Assembly: GCF_964340395.1 (NCBI RefSeq)
Contig: NC_135549.1
Location: 19,865,342-19,929,341, forward strand
DNA: 64,000 nt
Reading direction: 5' to 3'
Origin: Glandiceps talaboti
Taxonomy: Eukaryota > Hemichordata > Enteropneusta > Spengelidae
Numbering within the stretch: the stretch's first letter is position 1; every line of letters begins with the position of its first letter. Of the stretch, positions 12,867 through 25,538 are shown piece after piece. The notes beneath the pieces are model-generated. The model was not told the origin of the DNA, did no database searches, and worked only from the letters and a program-made list of their open reading frames with translations. Position numbers and translations under genes: made by a program.

Positions 12867-13147
12867 CCATGAATAGCAATTTGATAAAATTTATTATGCT
12901 ATACTGTAGCACTTAACCCTGACTTTAGCCTAAATGACCGTATATACTATACTATTCAATCCTGATACCAGGGTTGTCTGGTCAATATAATCTTACTACT
13001 TGGTGAACGAATTTGACGTATTCAGTTGCATATATTTGCCACAGTGAATCACAACAGTTGTACTCTTAGATAAGATGTTTCAAGTTTACTCATTCACATT
13101 TCTTTTCAAATTGATATCACATACTAGGTCATATATTTTAATTATTT

Positions 13148-13151
<4 letters not shown>

Positions 13152-13182
<31 letters not shown>
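13152..13182 (+). repeat. (GATT)n microsatellite
   Basis: About seven GATT units. Confidence 0.9.
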
Positions 13183-13185
<3 letters not shown>

Positions 13186-16100
13186 ATGTTTAATTTTTTT
13201 AAATCAGTAATTAACACTACGTTGTATTCATATTCAAGAGAAGTTTCGTAAGTATATTAGTTTCTTATTGACAATAATTGTTTTCTTAGAGAGGTTCTTA
13301 AATTATATATACCAACGTAATAATGAAGGAAACTAAATGTCCATACAATTGAGTCCCTCTCATATGAAAACATTGTTTTATTCCGTTCTTCGTAAATGAA
13401 TTGACAAATGTTCCGTTAAAACGGGGATTAAATGATGAAGGTCATGAGAAATGTAAATTTATAGACTGGAGCTACCCAATATCATGTCCGTTGATATTGA
13501 GATTACAGGAGATTTCGTCCTTATCTTGTAAATGTATTATACGACGGTTAAGATCAGTGAGACTGGTCACAAGGTTTCATTTTGAAATTGATTCGGAGAC
13601 ACATAATATACACACATCCCTTACACAGTGTCTATTATGTATGTTGTTACACTGCTATTTTGTTGTCATTAACAAAATACAGCAAGAAATTGTATAAGCG
13701 ATGTTATCTTTAGTATGTCTATATCTCAACATGAAACCTTGTGCCAGCCTCACTGATTTTAACACACCGTTTAATTAAAAGCATTTGCAAGCTAAGACGA
13801 ACTTTCTTACAAATATCAATAATTCTTTATTCTGACAAGCTACTTCTACAACAATGCTACATGGTCGATGCATGGGTTACTAGCCGACTTTCTGATGACT
13901 TTTTGCGAAACCAAGCTAAAAAATATGACGTAGCTATACAATATGTCATCGACGTATTACTATCTTTAATTTAATACGTATACATGTCAGACGTACATCG
14001 CAGTTTGTGCCATCTACATCTCCATCGACATCTAAGCTTCTTGAAGTGATCCACTGATGCGTGAAATGATACGTTACGATAAATTAATATTATTGGTTTG
14101 ATAACCTTTTGAAATTGCTTCAAAATATCACGATTACCAATGTCAAAGATCAATGTTCGTGTCATATATGCAACAATGAAATATACACCATGGTTACAAA
14201 ACAGCATTACCCTTATAACGTCCTGGGTATGGGAGATACACAAGACTAAAAGGAGAGTACAACATCTCTGTTAGAGGAAATTTACAGCTAAAATGATGTT
14301 TGTTTGATGTTTCATTCACATAACATGACACCTTTTTAATAAACGCTCAGACAACTTCTAATGCAAATGAACCAAATTGAACTATAGGTTCTGTGTACAG
14401 TAGGGATGCAGACACGGTCAAGTTGATATGTTTATTATCAGTTATGAAATAAGTAATGGAAGCTTTTAAAATCATCAAGTCCATGTGTAATGTTTTCAAT
14501 AGAATCCGTTTTTACTGCACTGTCCAAGAATAGCTATGTTTATCACTGTTCCATGTGATTAAGCATAGGATCTTGCTGTGTGTATTGTGACTCTGTTAAC
14601 GTTATTGTTAGCCTATAGTTGAAATTTGTCTACCTTTTGTGTCAAACACGTAATAATGTCCCATGAGTGTAACACAAAACTAACATCATTTAGCTGTAAG
14701 AGTCAGAATAGTCCATTTTGAGAAGTAGAAAGAATATATTACGTGTGTTTAGCTACGTCGTTATAGTCCACCTTTTTACGAAATAGTTTTCACAACATTG
14801 ACCAGTGCAGTAGACCCATTTCGTGCTCTTTAAACGATAGTAATCACGAATCGACGAAATGCTGCCCTATTGGTGCTCTCCTTAAACTCCATGGGAGACG
14901 AAACATGACTAGACTCTAACAAAAAGAAAATATGCCTTCAATGGCCGGATCACAAAAACGACATCAACGATGGTAAGATGACAACGCAATAAGCTTGCAT
15001 TTTGGTAAATGTTATCGATTATCAAGGAAATCCAGTCAGAAAAGTTGATGGTATCATTCTCACTGGCATTCAAGACATCAGCAATTATATTAAAAGTTCA
15101 ATTGAACACGCTATAAACACACCCTTCACATTTTTAAAAGACCACCTTTCTCCGCGTTTCAGTCAACGTGGTTCCTTGGTTTAATAAAGCATCAACATTC
15201 AGGTACCTTTGAAATGTACAGTGTCAGTGTGATTGTTGATGTTGAATATTTTATGTCATCATCGCGACAGGACATTCTTACGGGAATAGGGTCTCCGAAT
15301 TGTAATCAATATTACCATATGAGACTCTGAAGAATTCACAGATTGTTTTATAACTATTGATTTGAATAATTCAAAGAGCATTAAAATTTCATTCTGAATA
15401 TGTCCAACCGTAGAACAGAGCAATTATTCAAAAATGCACGTTTCACGGAGCGATCAGAGAATACGGGATCAAGGTTTAAATAGTGTGTGTATTTTGTCTA
15501 AAGATAATATCACTACGTTTTCTTTCAAAGCAAATGGTTTACAGATTATACAAAAGAAACGAAACGTAGTGTGAGCAAATCAAAACTCATCGACTTAATA
15601 TGGGGACTGAATTGTAAGTGTTCGTTACAACATCATTTTCACTAAAACTGCGTATAACAAGAAAGGTGATTACTGGTTACAATATCGTACACAAGAATAC
15701 CAAACATGTAATACGAATTTAAAAAGCTGGTGTGTCATAGCAAAGAAACAACACGTCATAGTATTTACAGTACGAGTCTTCAAAGCTCTGAATAAAAGTT
15801 TATATACATTACCTATAGAACGTCATCAGATGACCTGCATGCTGAATTCCCCAAGACTCGTTGGAGTTGGTGAGGATCAGAGTTGTCCGGGTAACATAGA
15901 CTGAAAGAGATTGTGGTAATTACGATGCCATTCCTGCAAGGGATCCCACAGTTCCTTGCAGGAGATCCCCAAAATGACCGAATGCATATTACTGCAGTAG
16001 GGATTCTTTTAAATACGTTGGGAAGTGGCTATTTTATAATACTCGTAAGTTGATAGTGGTAATCAATACAAGATTGTTAAATCGAAGATAACTCAGACTG

Positions 16101-16807
16101 GATTTTTCATTTCGAAAACCAAATTCAGCTTACTGCATCCTGCAATGTCCTGCTTGAAGACAAAGTTAGGAAATATAAATATTTTGTCTAATCCCAAATG
16201 TCAAATGTCCTAGTAGCACCTGTCACTTGGACATTTATTGGTTTCAATTCATAAACACGTCTCTACTATAATGATAACATATATTCGTAAAACTACATTT
16301 TCTCTTGTGACTTGTTTTCCTTATGTATGAATTCCTCGTTACTGTTAGGGATACTGCACTTCCGTCCATCAGCCACTCAATGTCTACAGACGTATATACT
16401 TGGTCGAGTCTATGGGATATTTTCAATCTTCATTTGAATAAATATTTGAAACACAAATGTGTTCTTTCTGTGATATAGTCATCTTCGTGAGTGAGTGATT
16501 GCGAAAAGTGGTGAGGTCGTGTATAGCCCACGTAGACTTTTGTCAGGGGTGACCCTGTCAGGTGCAATACATTATGGATGAAATGAGATCATCACACTCA
16601 CGTCCTCATATTTATTTATTTATTTATTCATACATACATACATAGAGTAGACCTACGTAAGTAGCCACCGGGCAGTAGTACACATGGGGCATTAATAGTG
16701 TTCTATGTTGTGTTAGAGAAATGCCTCCGGACTTCCAAAGACATACTATAGTTCAATTTGCCCTCGTTCACACTGGCCGTGTCATTCTTTTAATCATAAT
16801 TATACAC

Positions 16808-16972
16808 TGCTTCCAGCTTCTGAACATGCTCGCAGCAGTGCAGTTTAAATATATACAAGAAAAGGGCGAGTTCAAATGTTAGTGACTTGCCGCTACCGGT
16901 TGGAGCACACAATGTAATGAGGACATTGTATCCACCTTCTTCGTAATAGTCAAAGACTCTTTGTTGATATTC
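16808..16972 (-). CDS. Exon of a RecQ/DEAD-like helicase ATPase (partial)
   Basis: The minus strand encodes EYQQRVFDYYEEGGYNVLI, then LCAPTGSGKSLTFELALF. The GSGKS is a Walker A (motif I) ATP-binding loop in the APTGSGKSLTF context typical of RecQ-type superfamily 2 DNA helicases, preceded by the usual Q...V upstream helix. The exon start at 16972 follows an excellent acceptor (CTAAC branch-like sequence, then ATTGCAG). The 3' end at 16808 is a guess at a weak GTGTAT donor; the frame stays open to a stop near 16793. No other helicase exon (DEAH, motif III, helicase C) was recognised within several kb. It may be one exon of a gene with long introns or an isolated remnant of a helicase-bearing element. 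Helicase fold is likely; RecQ membership is inference. Confidence 0.55.
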
Positions 16973-17573
16973 CTGCAATGTTAGATTGCTAATGGCCAAT
17001 GTACTCTAGGGCACATTCGAAGTGCAAGATTGTAGCAATGTTTTCTAAACTTGAGACATTGTAATGGTATGGCTGGCTCCAATACTAACGTTGTTTTCTG
17101 CCATACGAAGTTATGGGTCTCGGTATTATTAGCCTCTGCTCTCGATCGTCTAATTGGCTACAGTAGTATTTTGAAACTGTCTAATTGTAACTGTGAAAAT
17201 CCCTCAAAACATGACCAAAATTTCCTTCGCATAATTTGTACTGATTATAACATTTGAAGATTATAAGACAAAGAAAATCGCCAAGAAACTGGTGTCAGTC
17301 TACCAAACGTATTGAGTTTATTAAAGGTCAGTGAGTGACATCGCATTGTGTCTATTCCTCATATGTGAGCTTTGTAATTATTTTTTCAAATTTTTTTTTG
17401 GTGAAATCTGAAGATTTGTAAAAGACCCTTCGAATTAAATAACCATTGAAAGCAATAGTGTGTATTACCGTAATACATAGCTCCTCTAACCTTAAATGAA
17501 AAACACCCACCTACATATGTATATTTAGAGTAAGCTAGGGGTAAAGTTACTGTAATAATAAGGAATTACTAGT

Positions 17574-17615
17574 TGCTACTTTATAAGTTTCACGCCATCT
17601 GGCGATCATCAGACA
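17574..17615 (-). ncRNA. Hammerhead ribozyme (UCGCC type)
   Basis: Minus strand carries the conserved core CUGAUGA (17612-17606) and GAAA (17591-17588). Stem II is CGCC-AGAU-GGCG, bounded by a U.U apposition where 10.1-11.1 normally pairs. Stem III is a perfect ACUU-AUA-AAGU hairpin. The predicted cleavage site follows GUA (17579-17577). Stem I begins U.G, G-C, U-A and then weakens, with possible further AAUU pairing outside. The stem II change from CGCA/UGCG at 55 kb to CGCC/GGCG here is compensatory. Hammerheads of this compact type are known from Penelope-like elements and retrozymes; no reverse transcriptase is visible here. Confidence 0.75.
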
Positions 17616-18362
17616 GAATTATATACAAATTCCACTACCAAAGTGGTAAGTAACACTAACCTATGTGGACACAATCAGTGTGAATACAAATAACAACAGT
17701 TTTGTGTTTGAATCTCCTGTGTATCATCCGATGGTTATGTTACTTTGTGTCGACAGTGAGATAAACTATCATTACATATGGTTGTGCACTATCACTGTCT
17801 GTACTTTCTTTTACGTAATTTGTGAGACGTAAAAATACATCGTGCTGCCTAATTGAAACTCTATAGTCACTCTGGCTTGGTAGCAGCTATATAAATACAA
17901 CTCTGCATCATTATATTGACATATATAACAGAACGTGAGCCTTCAAAGCACACTGTAACGAGACAGTGCAACTTGAAAGTTGAAATTCATAATTAGAACA
18001 TACACCTTTGTAAATGGATACTCAATGGCATAACTAATAAGACATCCCTTAGAAAGCTAGCTTCAATTTTTAACACATTGTTAAGGTGGCAAGTACACAT
18101 TATCAAAGGCACAGCTTGCCTACAAAAAAGAAAGGATTTTCAAAACAATAGAACTCTCCTTATCATTCATATATTGCATACAAAGTCTGCATTGTGTGCG
18201 GAATATGCACAAACGTAAGTACATTTCATTCCTTTTTTTAAATATTCAAATTCCGAATTGTCAAAGCTAAATTTGGCAGTAATTATTTCATTCGTCCTTT
18301 TCTATATTCAAAACAAATACAGTTTTTTTCAAGTAGGATTTATGAATCATTTGCAATTGCCA

Positions 18363-18368
18363 TTTATT
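18363..18368 (-). promoter_or_regulatory. Candidate AATAAA polyadenylation signal for the GPCR
   Basis: AATAAA on the minus strand about 138 bp past the GPCR stop codon, a plausible 3' untranslated length. Such hexamers are frequent in AT-rich DNA. Confidence 0.35.
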
Positions 18369-18505
18369 CTAAATGGTTTTATGTTTAGAAGGACTTCGTT
18401 GGGTTTATAATTATTGTCAGCATGGTAGTCGGATTTCTGCGATAATGTTAAGAGCATGTTGATTCTATCATTCATTCATTGTTCGTTTCACTTTGAAAGG
18501 TTAGT

Positions 18506-19660
18506 TCAATATTCAGACACTGCTGTTGTCGTTCGTTCACTGGTGCGGTATGCGCTGAATCGTTTCATTCGAAATGAACTTCCGTTGAAGTCGTATTTCT
18601 CCGCTTTAATGCAAGGACAAAGCGGGCACACGAATGCGGAACGGAATGCGCGTCTTCTTATTTTGCTTCCAACGTTGTATAGTATAGGACTTATTGCCAG
18701 GTGAGCAAGTAGAAGGAGGGTCTGTGCTGTACGCATACATGCCAGCGTCTCTTCCCCAACTGATGCGTGTTTAGATATTGCATTGTACGCCCCGATTGTT
18801 TGGTTTGCGGCCAGAGGAGTGAAACATATAAAGAACAGCAGGGTAATGGCGATACACAAAATAAGTACGTTCCGTTCTTCTCTCGTTTTCCGACTTTTCC
18901 TTTTGTCGTCGTTTCCATGTTGACCGATTGGTCGCTTCATCATAAAGACAGTGGCAACCACCATTGCGTAGCATGCGACTACAATGATGATCGGAAAAAC
19001 AGTGAAGGATGCGAATATAATAAGCCAAGCAATTTGGGTGGACTGATCGGTCTGGTAGTAAAATGTACACAGAGAGAATGTACCCATGGCTACGCCAACA
19101 ATCCACGTTGAGATCATAAGCGTAATAACTCGCCTTCGACTCCGTAGATTTAATGCATTGGCTTTCAGTGGATGACACACGGCGATATATCTTTCAATAC
19201 TTATAAGTGTGATTGTCAACAATGCTGTAACTAGAAACAGTGGCGTAACGAAGATCCAAACCTTTGGAAATACCATATAGATTGTCATTGATACGCTCTG
19301 TGGTAGATAACCATCCATCATAAGGCGAAGTATTGCCAAATTAGTCATTTCTGCAAAGACTACCATGGTGTCAGCGGCCGCAAGGTTAATGAAGTGGTAA
19401 TTTGGGATCGTATTCATTGCTCGTACTCTTGCCACGACGAACACAAACGAAACATTCCCAACAAGAGCGATTGTACTGAGAATGGTTCTGCAGTAGAAAA
19501 GAACGTTATAGTCTATCGAACAGTACTCGTTGTAAGAGTAGTAGTAGTAGTAGTTATTCGAATCGTTTGATGCATTGGTACCAACTTGAAAGTCCCCATT
19601 ATCAAAGGTGTACTGGTATCCATCCCCCGTTTGATCCGCAAAACTGATTTCGAGAGACAT
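18506..19660 (-). CDS. Intronless class A (rhodopsin-like) GPCR, peptide-receptor-like, orphan
   Basis: 384-residue seven-helix receptor in one exon. Start is the first in-frame ATG (19660) with A at -3; the frame upstream lacks ATG. N-terminus ~50 residues: sequons N29 and N32, then a Tyr run (37-41) beside acidic residues, coded by a TAC microsatellite and possibly sulfated. Helices roughly 54-77 (G68-N69 = N1.50), 88-112 (LAAAD, D97 = D2.50), 126-158 (ERY 156-158), 176-198 (W186 = W4.50), 208-240 (P223 = P5.50, Y231), 263-286 (F276, C279-F280-T281-P282, with Phe for Trp6.48) and 306-329 (SPILY at 324-328 for NPxxY). ERYIAVCHPLKA resembles thyrotropin-releasing-hormone/secretagogue-type receptors. 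Cys3.25 is missing (P132), and the second extracellular loop lacks a clear partner Cys. Basic third loop (~241-262); tail Cys 345, 348 and 350 may be palmitoylated. Ligand unknown. Confidence 0.95.
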   Translation of the reverse strand: MSLEISFADQTGDGYQYTFDNGDFQVGTNASNDSNNYYYYYSYNEYCSIDYNVLFYCRTILSTIALVGNVSFVFVVARVRAMNTIPNYHFINLAAADTMVVFAEMTNLAILRLMMDGYLPQSVSMTIYMVFPKVWIFVTPLFLVTALLTITLISIERYIAVCHPLKANALNLRSRRRVITLMISTWIVGVAMGTFSLCTFYYQTDQSTQIAWLIIFASFTVFPIIIVVACYAMVVATVFMMKRPIGQHGNDDKRKSRKTREERNVLILCIAITLLFFICFTPLAANQTIGAYNAISKHASVGEETLACMRTAQTLLLLAHLAISPILYNVGSKIRRRAFRSAFVCPLCPCIKAEKYDFNGSSFRMKRFSAYRTSERTTTAVSEY

Positions 19661-19864
19661 TGTGTTCCTGTAAGTGAACAATGGAGATAAAATTATAAAA
19701 GAATTATAGAAATCCACGTTACACGTCACATATATTCCTTGGTGAGGAAGAGAAGCAAGTATACATACACAGAGAGTCACGTTGAATGGAGTACGAACTG
19801 ACACGAAACAAAATATTACGGTGTCAATAGTAGACTCGAAAACGCCAAGTGAACTGATCAAACA

Positions 19865-19871
19865 CTATATA
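19865..19871 (-). promoter_or_regulatory. Candidate TATA box upstream of the GPCR
   Basis: TATATAG on the minus strand about 205 bp upstream of the GPCR ATG. In such AT-rich DNA this is suggestive only. Confidence 0.2.
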
Positions 19872-19879
19872 CTGACTGC

Positions 19880-21230
19880 TGGTAGAGCGGTCCCTCGTTC
19901 GTCATAATATAATATATTAAGTAACACTACGAAACGCTAGTAAGTTTGCACATTCATTATGCATCATTCGGTTGAGCGATTGCTTGGGCGGAAGCGCCCC
20001 CTACAATACTATTTAGAACAACTTGCATGACTACTCTTCCATACAGAAGAGTCCACTTAAAAGCTTTGCAGTTTGGTAATGTGGTGAATTACTTCCAAGG
20101 TGTGCTAGAAATGGACAAATAAACTGCTTGAATAATCCACTTGCTAGGCATGGTACCGGGTGAATTTTCTTTTGAGATTTAGAATGCTTTCTAGACTCTT
20201 TAAAATTTATAGGCAACAAGGACGTAGGCAAAACTTGTTAATAGTACTGTATGTGAAAGCAGCTGGGTACATTTAAAAGCATTCGTGTCATCCTTTTTTC
20301 AACAGAACAAAGTGTGACTGTGTAGAATATAGACACCATTCATATTGTACAAACACATTGTACACAACTGGAAATCAAGCATATTAGCTAACTTGATAAA
20401 TAATTTAAGAGTCAAGCACATTTTAATTGGCCTCGCGAAACTTATCAGAAATGCGTTGGCGTTGTATCAGTGGATAGTATATACTTTTGTGTTAGCGATT
20501 GTGCGCCTCGCGTTCAGTACGAAGATTCTGAACTGAAGGTGTCTTCGAGGGATTAACAGTCGATGGCAATTTATAATTGATCTGCTCGCTCACGCGTTGC
20601 TGCGGGCTTTCAAGGGACTGTCTTGCTGACTTCCCTGTCGATAACATTGATTTACAAAGCAACACATCCAACAATGGGCAATTTAATGTTTTTTTTTCCG
20701 AATTCATAGCTATCGCTACACTACTCGAATAAACATTACAGTGGTCTAGCCTCGGGAATTACATTTAAGCAATTTGAGATATTTCAAATATTACAAATGT
20801 AGTAAATATTGAACAGCCGTTTGGAATGATCATACATAAGAAAATAGTACATGTGTTTATTAATGTAAAACTACACAAATTTATAGATCATTCACGAACT
20901 ATGTGTAACAATTGATGAAACAAGCATTCTGAAAAAAAACCCCGAATTATAGCGATTTGTTGAATTTCGAAAAAACTGTATAACAAAGGTTACCTTAAAC
21001 TCAATCACGTGAGAAACAAATCTTTTGAATAAATAAATACAGATCCCGATAAACCTTTTCACTCTATACTGACTGATCACAGTTGCAACTTGCCACTTTG
21101 TCCGTTTCAGGTGTGTACGCATCCATTATATACATTAATGACATTAATTCCCTTTTTCAAGTGATGACTGAATGTGATTTTTAAAGTGCTGTACTTGATA
21201 TGATGAAAAACATACTCCAACATTGTTTAG
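19880..21230. other. Unassigned stretch upstream of the GPCR
   Basis: No coding region or RNA recognised. Short open frames lack conserved motifs. Confidence 0.35.

Positions 21231-21232
<2 letters not shown>

Positions 21233-21325
<93 letters not shown>
21233..21325. repeat. (TA)n array
   Basis: About 93 bp of pure TA dinucleotides. Flanks show no hammerhead core or tRNA-like module. Confidence 0.95.
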
Positions 21326-21328
<3 letters not shown>

Positions 21329-21329
21329 G

Positions 21330-24300
21330 TTAGAAAATATGATGAACACCGTAGTTGCTTTGTTAGGTTCTTTTCTTCAAATTCATTGTTAGATCGTGTA
21401 CCCATAATACACCCTTTTAAACTTGATACTAAATTATTCGCTTTGACCAAGAATCCATTTGCATAAGAAACATTTTATGCAATTGATCGTTGACAAAAAC
21501 ACAATAATGTACATGTACGTCAATTATAGTTCTATTACTGTTGCTGTGTGTGAATGGTTGTACGTTTCATAAGCTACAGAAATTACGGAGGAAAATACTA
21601 CAGAGCTGCAACTTTCACACCATGTTACAAAATACTAGTAAATGTATTCCGTTCGATTGTAGCTATGCCCTCATAGGGGTAGAATCTTTTGATCTCAAGA
21701 CAATTAATTCTTTGTTTGAATATACTCTCTTTGAAGGTGCCGACTTAATTAAGCTTGGGAGACCGTAAATGTGATATATCGCGTCGGCTTATACGGAAAA
21801 TTGACACGTATATATATTTACTGGTTTATTACTTGACATGTAATTAAATGTCTGCATTGTATGGTAAATACTATTTAAAAATTACTAATGATTTCTGTGC
21901 ATTTAGACATTACTCATACACCAATTATGTATTAACGAAAACTATTTGTGCTATTTTTAAATTAATATAAATTATTCGACCGCCTGAAGAAAAATTCTAG
22001 AATAGCTACAGGGAGACCGAGATGCCGTGTATGTACGTTACGTACAGTGATATCTATATTTGCACTAAGCGGTTAGTCGTGGAAGGACACATTTACGGCC
22101 AGCAATGTAAATGGGCTATGGCCAAATAGTGGTATGTTGAATGAGAACATGACTGACATTTTGTAGTAATTATTACTACCCACTTTTTTGTCATAAAAAC
22201 CTGCACTAACTGCAACTGGCTGGAGTATTTTTTTTCTTTCTATCAGACAACCACCAATATATTCATGGAAAAAAATGTTCGACTAGTAAAAATCAATATT
22301 GTATATGTCAATTTGTTTTCTTACACCAAGTGTAGTGATTAAGTAGAAGTCGTGATTGATTTGGGGCCTATGTTTGGATACAAACCCGAATATCTCCATT
22401 GATTGGTTATATTGCACTATACTATATGTACCGCTACTAACACAAATCTGTTTACCCACCGGTGATTCAATATTGTGCGGGGTATACGACATCACAATTA
22501 ATTCAGTATATATAACAACACAGTTTAAAATCGTTCCAAAATATCGTTTGCCTTTATATGTCTTGCATATATAGATAGAAAAATGACAATGTCTCTATAT
22601 TATACAAAAAAATTAATGATGAAAATATCCACTCCCCATTTTGGTATGATAATGCCAGTGTAAATGAAGGCACTACTTTAGTATAAAGGTATCCCTTCAT
22701 TAATGTCACTGGATTCTATTTCCGCACATCTCAATGACTGTCAAATTACTTTGCATGTGCTATGTTGTACAACGGTCGATTATGAGTTCAAATGACAGGA
22801 AGTGGTTTCAGTAATAACTTAGACTGTTCTTGTGATCTTGCCGAATATAACTTATTGAAAAATAGTGACGAGAAGGGGAAAACACTCTCAATATTTAATA
22901 AGGTTGCTCAGGCATGAAAATGATACATCGCCCTGTCAGTATTCATACATATTCAACTTCATACATATTCAACTTCATACGTATGTAGTATTCTTACAAC
23001 ATTCTACAGCCTAAGTATGCATTTTATACTTTACAATAACATCAAATACTATCATATTACTTTTAAGAATATCCGCCTAAGATTGAAGCATTAATTATTA
23101 TTTTGTTTGTTACGTAATGCTGTTCGATACATAACAGGTTCGTACCGGTTCACTGTGTTACTATTTCATGTCCTTGGGATTAACATGAGTAAACCACAAG
23201 GAAAGACAAATTTATAACTGGCAGCTTTCCAAGCTTTGAGAATTGCATCTCATTAATTTGGCCCGTTTTTAATTTGTTAGACCCGACGACACTGATTAGA
23301 AAATATTAATCTACGGAGAAAACTTGTAGACAGATTGGACTGTGTACAATGGCAACAACTTGGCTGCCAAAGCAGTATCATGATCTATTTTCTACACCAT
23401 GAGACTCGATAAAAGTATAACATGTAATAGGAAATGAATGTGTGTACTAATTAATCTTGTGAGACTAAACCACTATCATGTAAAACGTCTTGGCATGCTG
23501 GTGAGATATTGTTACAAGTGTCAGCTTCTCCCTTGACAGTTACGTTGTCAAACAATCGCTTTTCTGAATACACGGCACTGTCAATCCGAATTCTACAACC
23601 TAGATACGTTCTGTGAACAGGATCCTAATTTCCCTAAAGGTAAATGTCTCACGAACCAGAATTAAGACTAATAATGACCATCATTAACATGTCAGAGATT
23701 GTTCCTCCACATCGCTTTACACCCTCATTTGATCATGAACAATTAAAGAATTGGATATCCTCCACAAGAGTATCAAAAGAAAACAAAACAATCAGCATGT
23801 ATACATTTGTATAGGTTAGATGTCGATAGGAGCGATTTCCAAGAATACGTGTGGGCGGAGCGAAGGGGAGCCAAACCCAAGATAATCCATGAAGATATTT
23901 GTTATAGCCCAGCAACTGGCTTGGATGTCAACCATGGGTTGGTTTGATTATTGACAGCCGTCGAATATGTCACGCGGAATCCAATACAATAGTTCAATAT
24001 GCAGTGTTAGCGCGCCTGACTCACAAAGATGGAGGAGGAGGAGGAAGTGGTACATCCATTGCTCAACTGCTCTCAGTAAGATATTTTCTTCATGTGTAGT
24101 AATTGAACAGTGACGAGTTATATTGGTCGACACCTCGTGGTCAGCATGCAGATGTTGACATCTAATTCAAGTCTAAAGCTGTAAAAAGATAATTACACAC
24201 TAAATGTTCTGTGTCTGTAATAAAAACGTGTCTCGGATAACGACGAATCAAATCAAATCCTTGAATGAAAAGTCAATAGTACACAATAATCGTACTGACA

Positions 24301-25500
24301 GGTTTACATGAATATAGCTGTTTCCCGCTAACCTAGAAAATCTTAGATAAACCATTCCGTCAGGTTACTCAGTAAAGCTTGCATTCTAACCCTTATTGTA
24401 TTGGAGATAAACAACTTAGGACTGCCCTGTTCAGTGAAATTGCCTGATCATAACCTATATAACTCACGATTTACAATCCACGTAAACTACATTTGCGTTT
24501 CATGATTATGTGTCTAAGGCTTTCATCGCTACGGATGTATACGCTTGAAAGAAACGATCTTATGTGTGTGCATTTTATCCTGGGACCTACAATTCAATTT
24601 TGTCAGTGATAGTGTGTATGTGGTGCTGGGGGAGATTGAATGGGATTTAGCACTCCTGCCAACAACTTTTTTAGCGTTCAAAAATGAAGGATATACCGGC
24701 TGTCGTTTTTCATCGAAAGTGCTGCCTAGTTATTTAATTTACTCAGTTATCCAATAGTTGTCGTGATTGCGTATGTTTGTATGGTTCTAAGTATATTGGT
24801 AGAAATTGACCTGACACGGTTTTTTTTTATCCAACTCTAGATCTATTAACTCGGTTTGATCTGGTACTTTTTATTGTGTTTGGGGGGTCATGAAAGCTGA
24901 TAGAATACCAAGAATTTTAAACTACGATATCGCAATGCAGTTTATAGACGAGACTTAAATATCTATTACCCGTACCCCTAGTGTAATATCCACATAATAT
25001 ACGGCTTTTATGAACGATACTTTATTTCTGTAATGTAGCCTGTATGTATGTAAATGTACGTAACTTGCAGGTCTAGCTATGCATACAGATATGTACATAG
25101 GCCACTATTATCTGAAACATCACTTGACATTGGAATTTTAAAAAACCTCATTATTCTTGCTTCACGAGACCAAATACTGAACGATTATGTATCAGTATAT
25201 CTCTCCTGATCCCTAACATTTCAGGCAATATTAAATATCTCCTCTGAGACCTACTTATTTAGTTGTTTTAGAATAACACAACCCTCAATCTAGAGTTTGC
25301 GACTGTAGAAAGAGAGGATTGTGAAGTGGGTTTCTAACATCCTCTGATGTATTTTTAATGGCAACACAGTTAGCTTGAATATGCTGTTACAAATGACTGA
25401 GGCGTTGATTTCAAAATGAAACTTTTGTAAAATTCTTGATTGAATGTTTTTTATTTTAAGGCTCGCACTGGTCTGCCTATTCAAAGCACCTTACATTCAG

Positions 25501-25538
<38 letters not shown>

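Larger units (their letters stand above)
11727..16800. other. Unassigned stretch with one perfect hairpin
   Basis: Besides the microsatellites, a 10-bp perfect stem TCCTGCAAGG/CCTTGCAGGA with a 12-base loop lies at 15932-15963, without a target duplication. No gene or RNA recognised. A (TTAT)n tract with CATA units lies near 16609-16642. Confidence 0.4.

Noticed and set aside
13892-13911. CTGATGA followed by GAAAC on the plus strand, hammerhead-like spacing
   Set aside because: The bases between cannot form stem II and no stem I or III partner exists; chance match.
19661-19861. Extension of the GPCR frame upstream of 19660
   Set aside because: The extended frame opens at a TTG and has no ATG before 19660, where an ATG with A at -3 occurs; the extension also adds a hydrophobic segment not usual for this receptor type.
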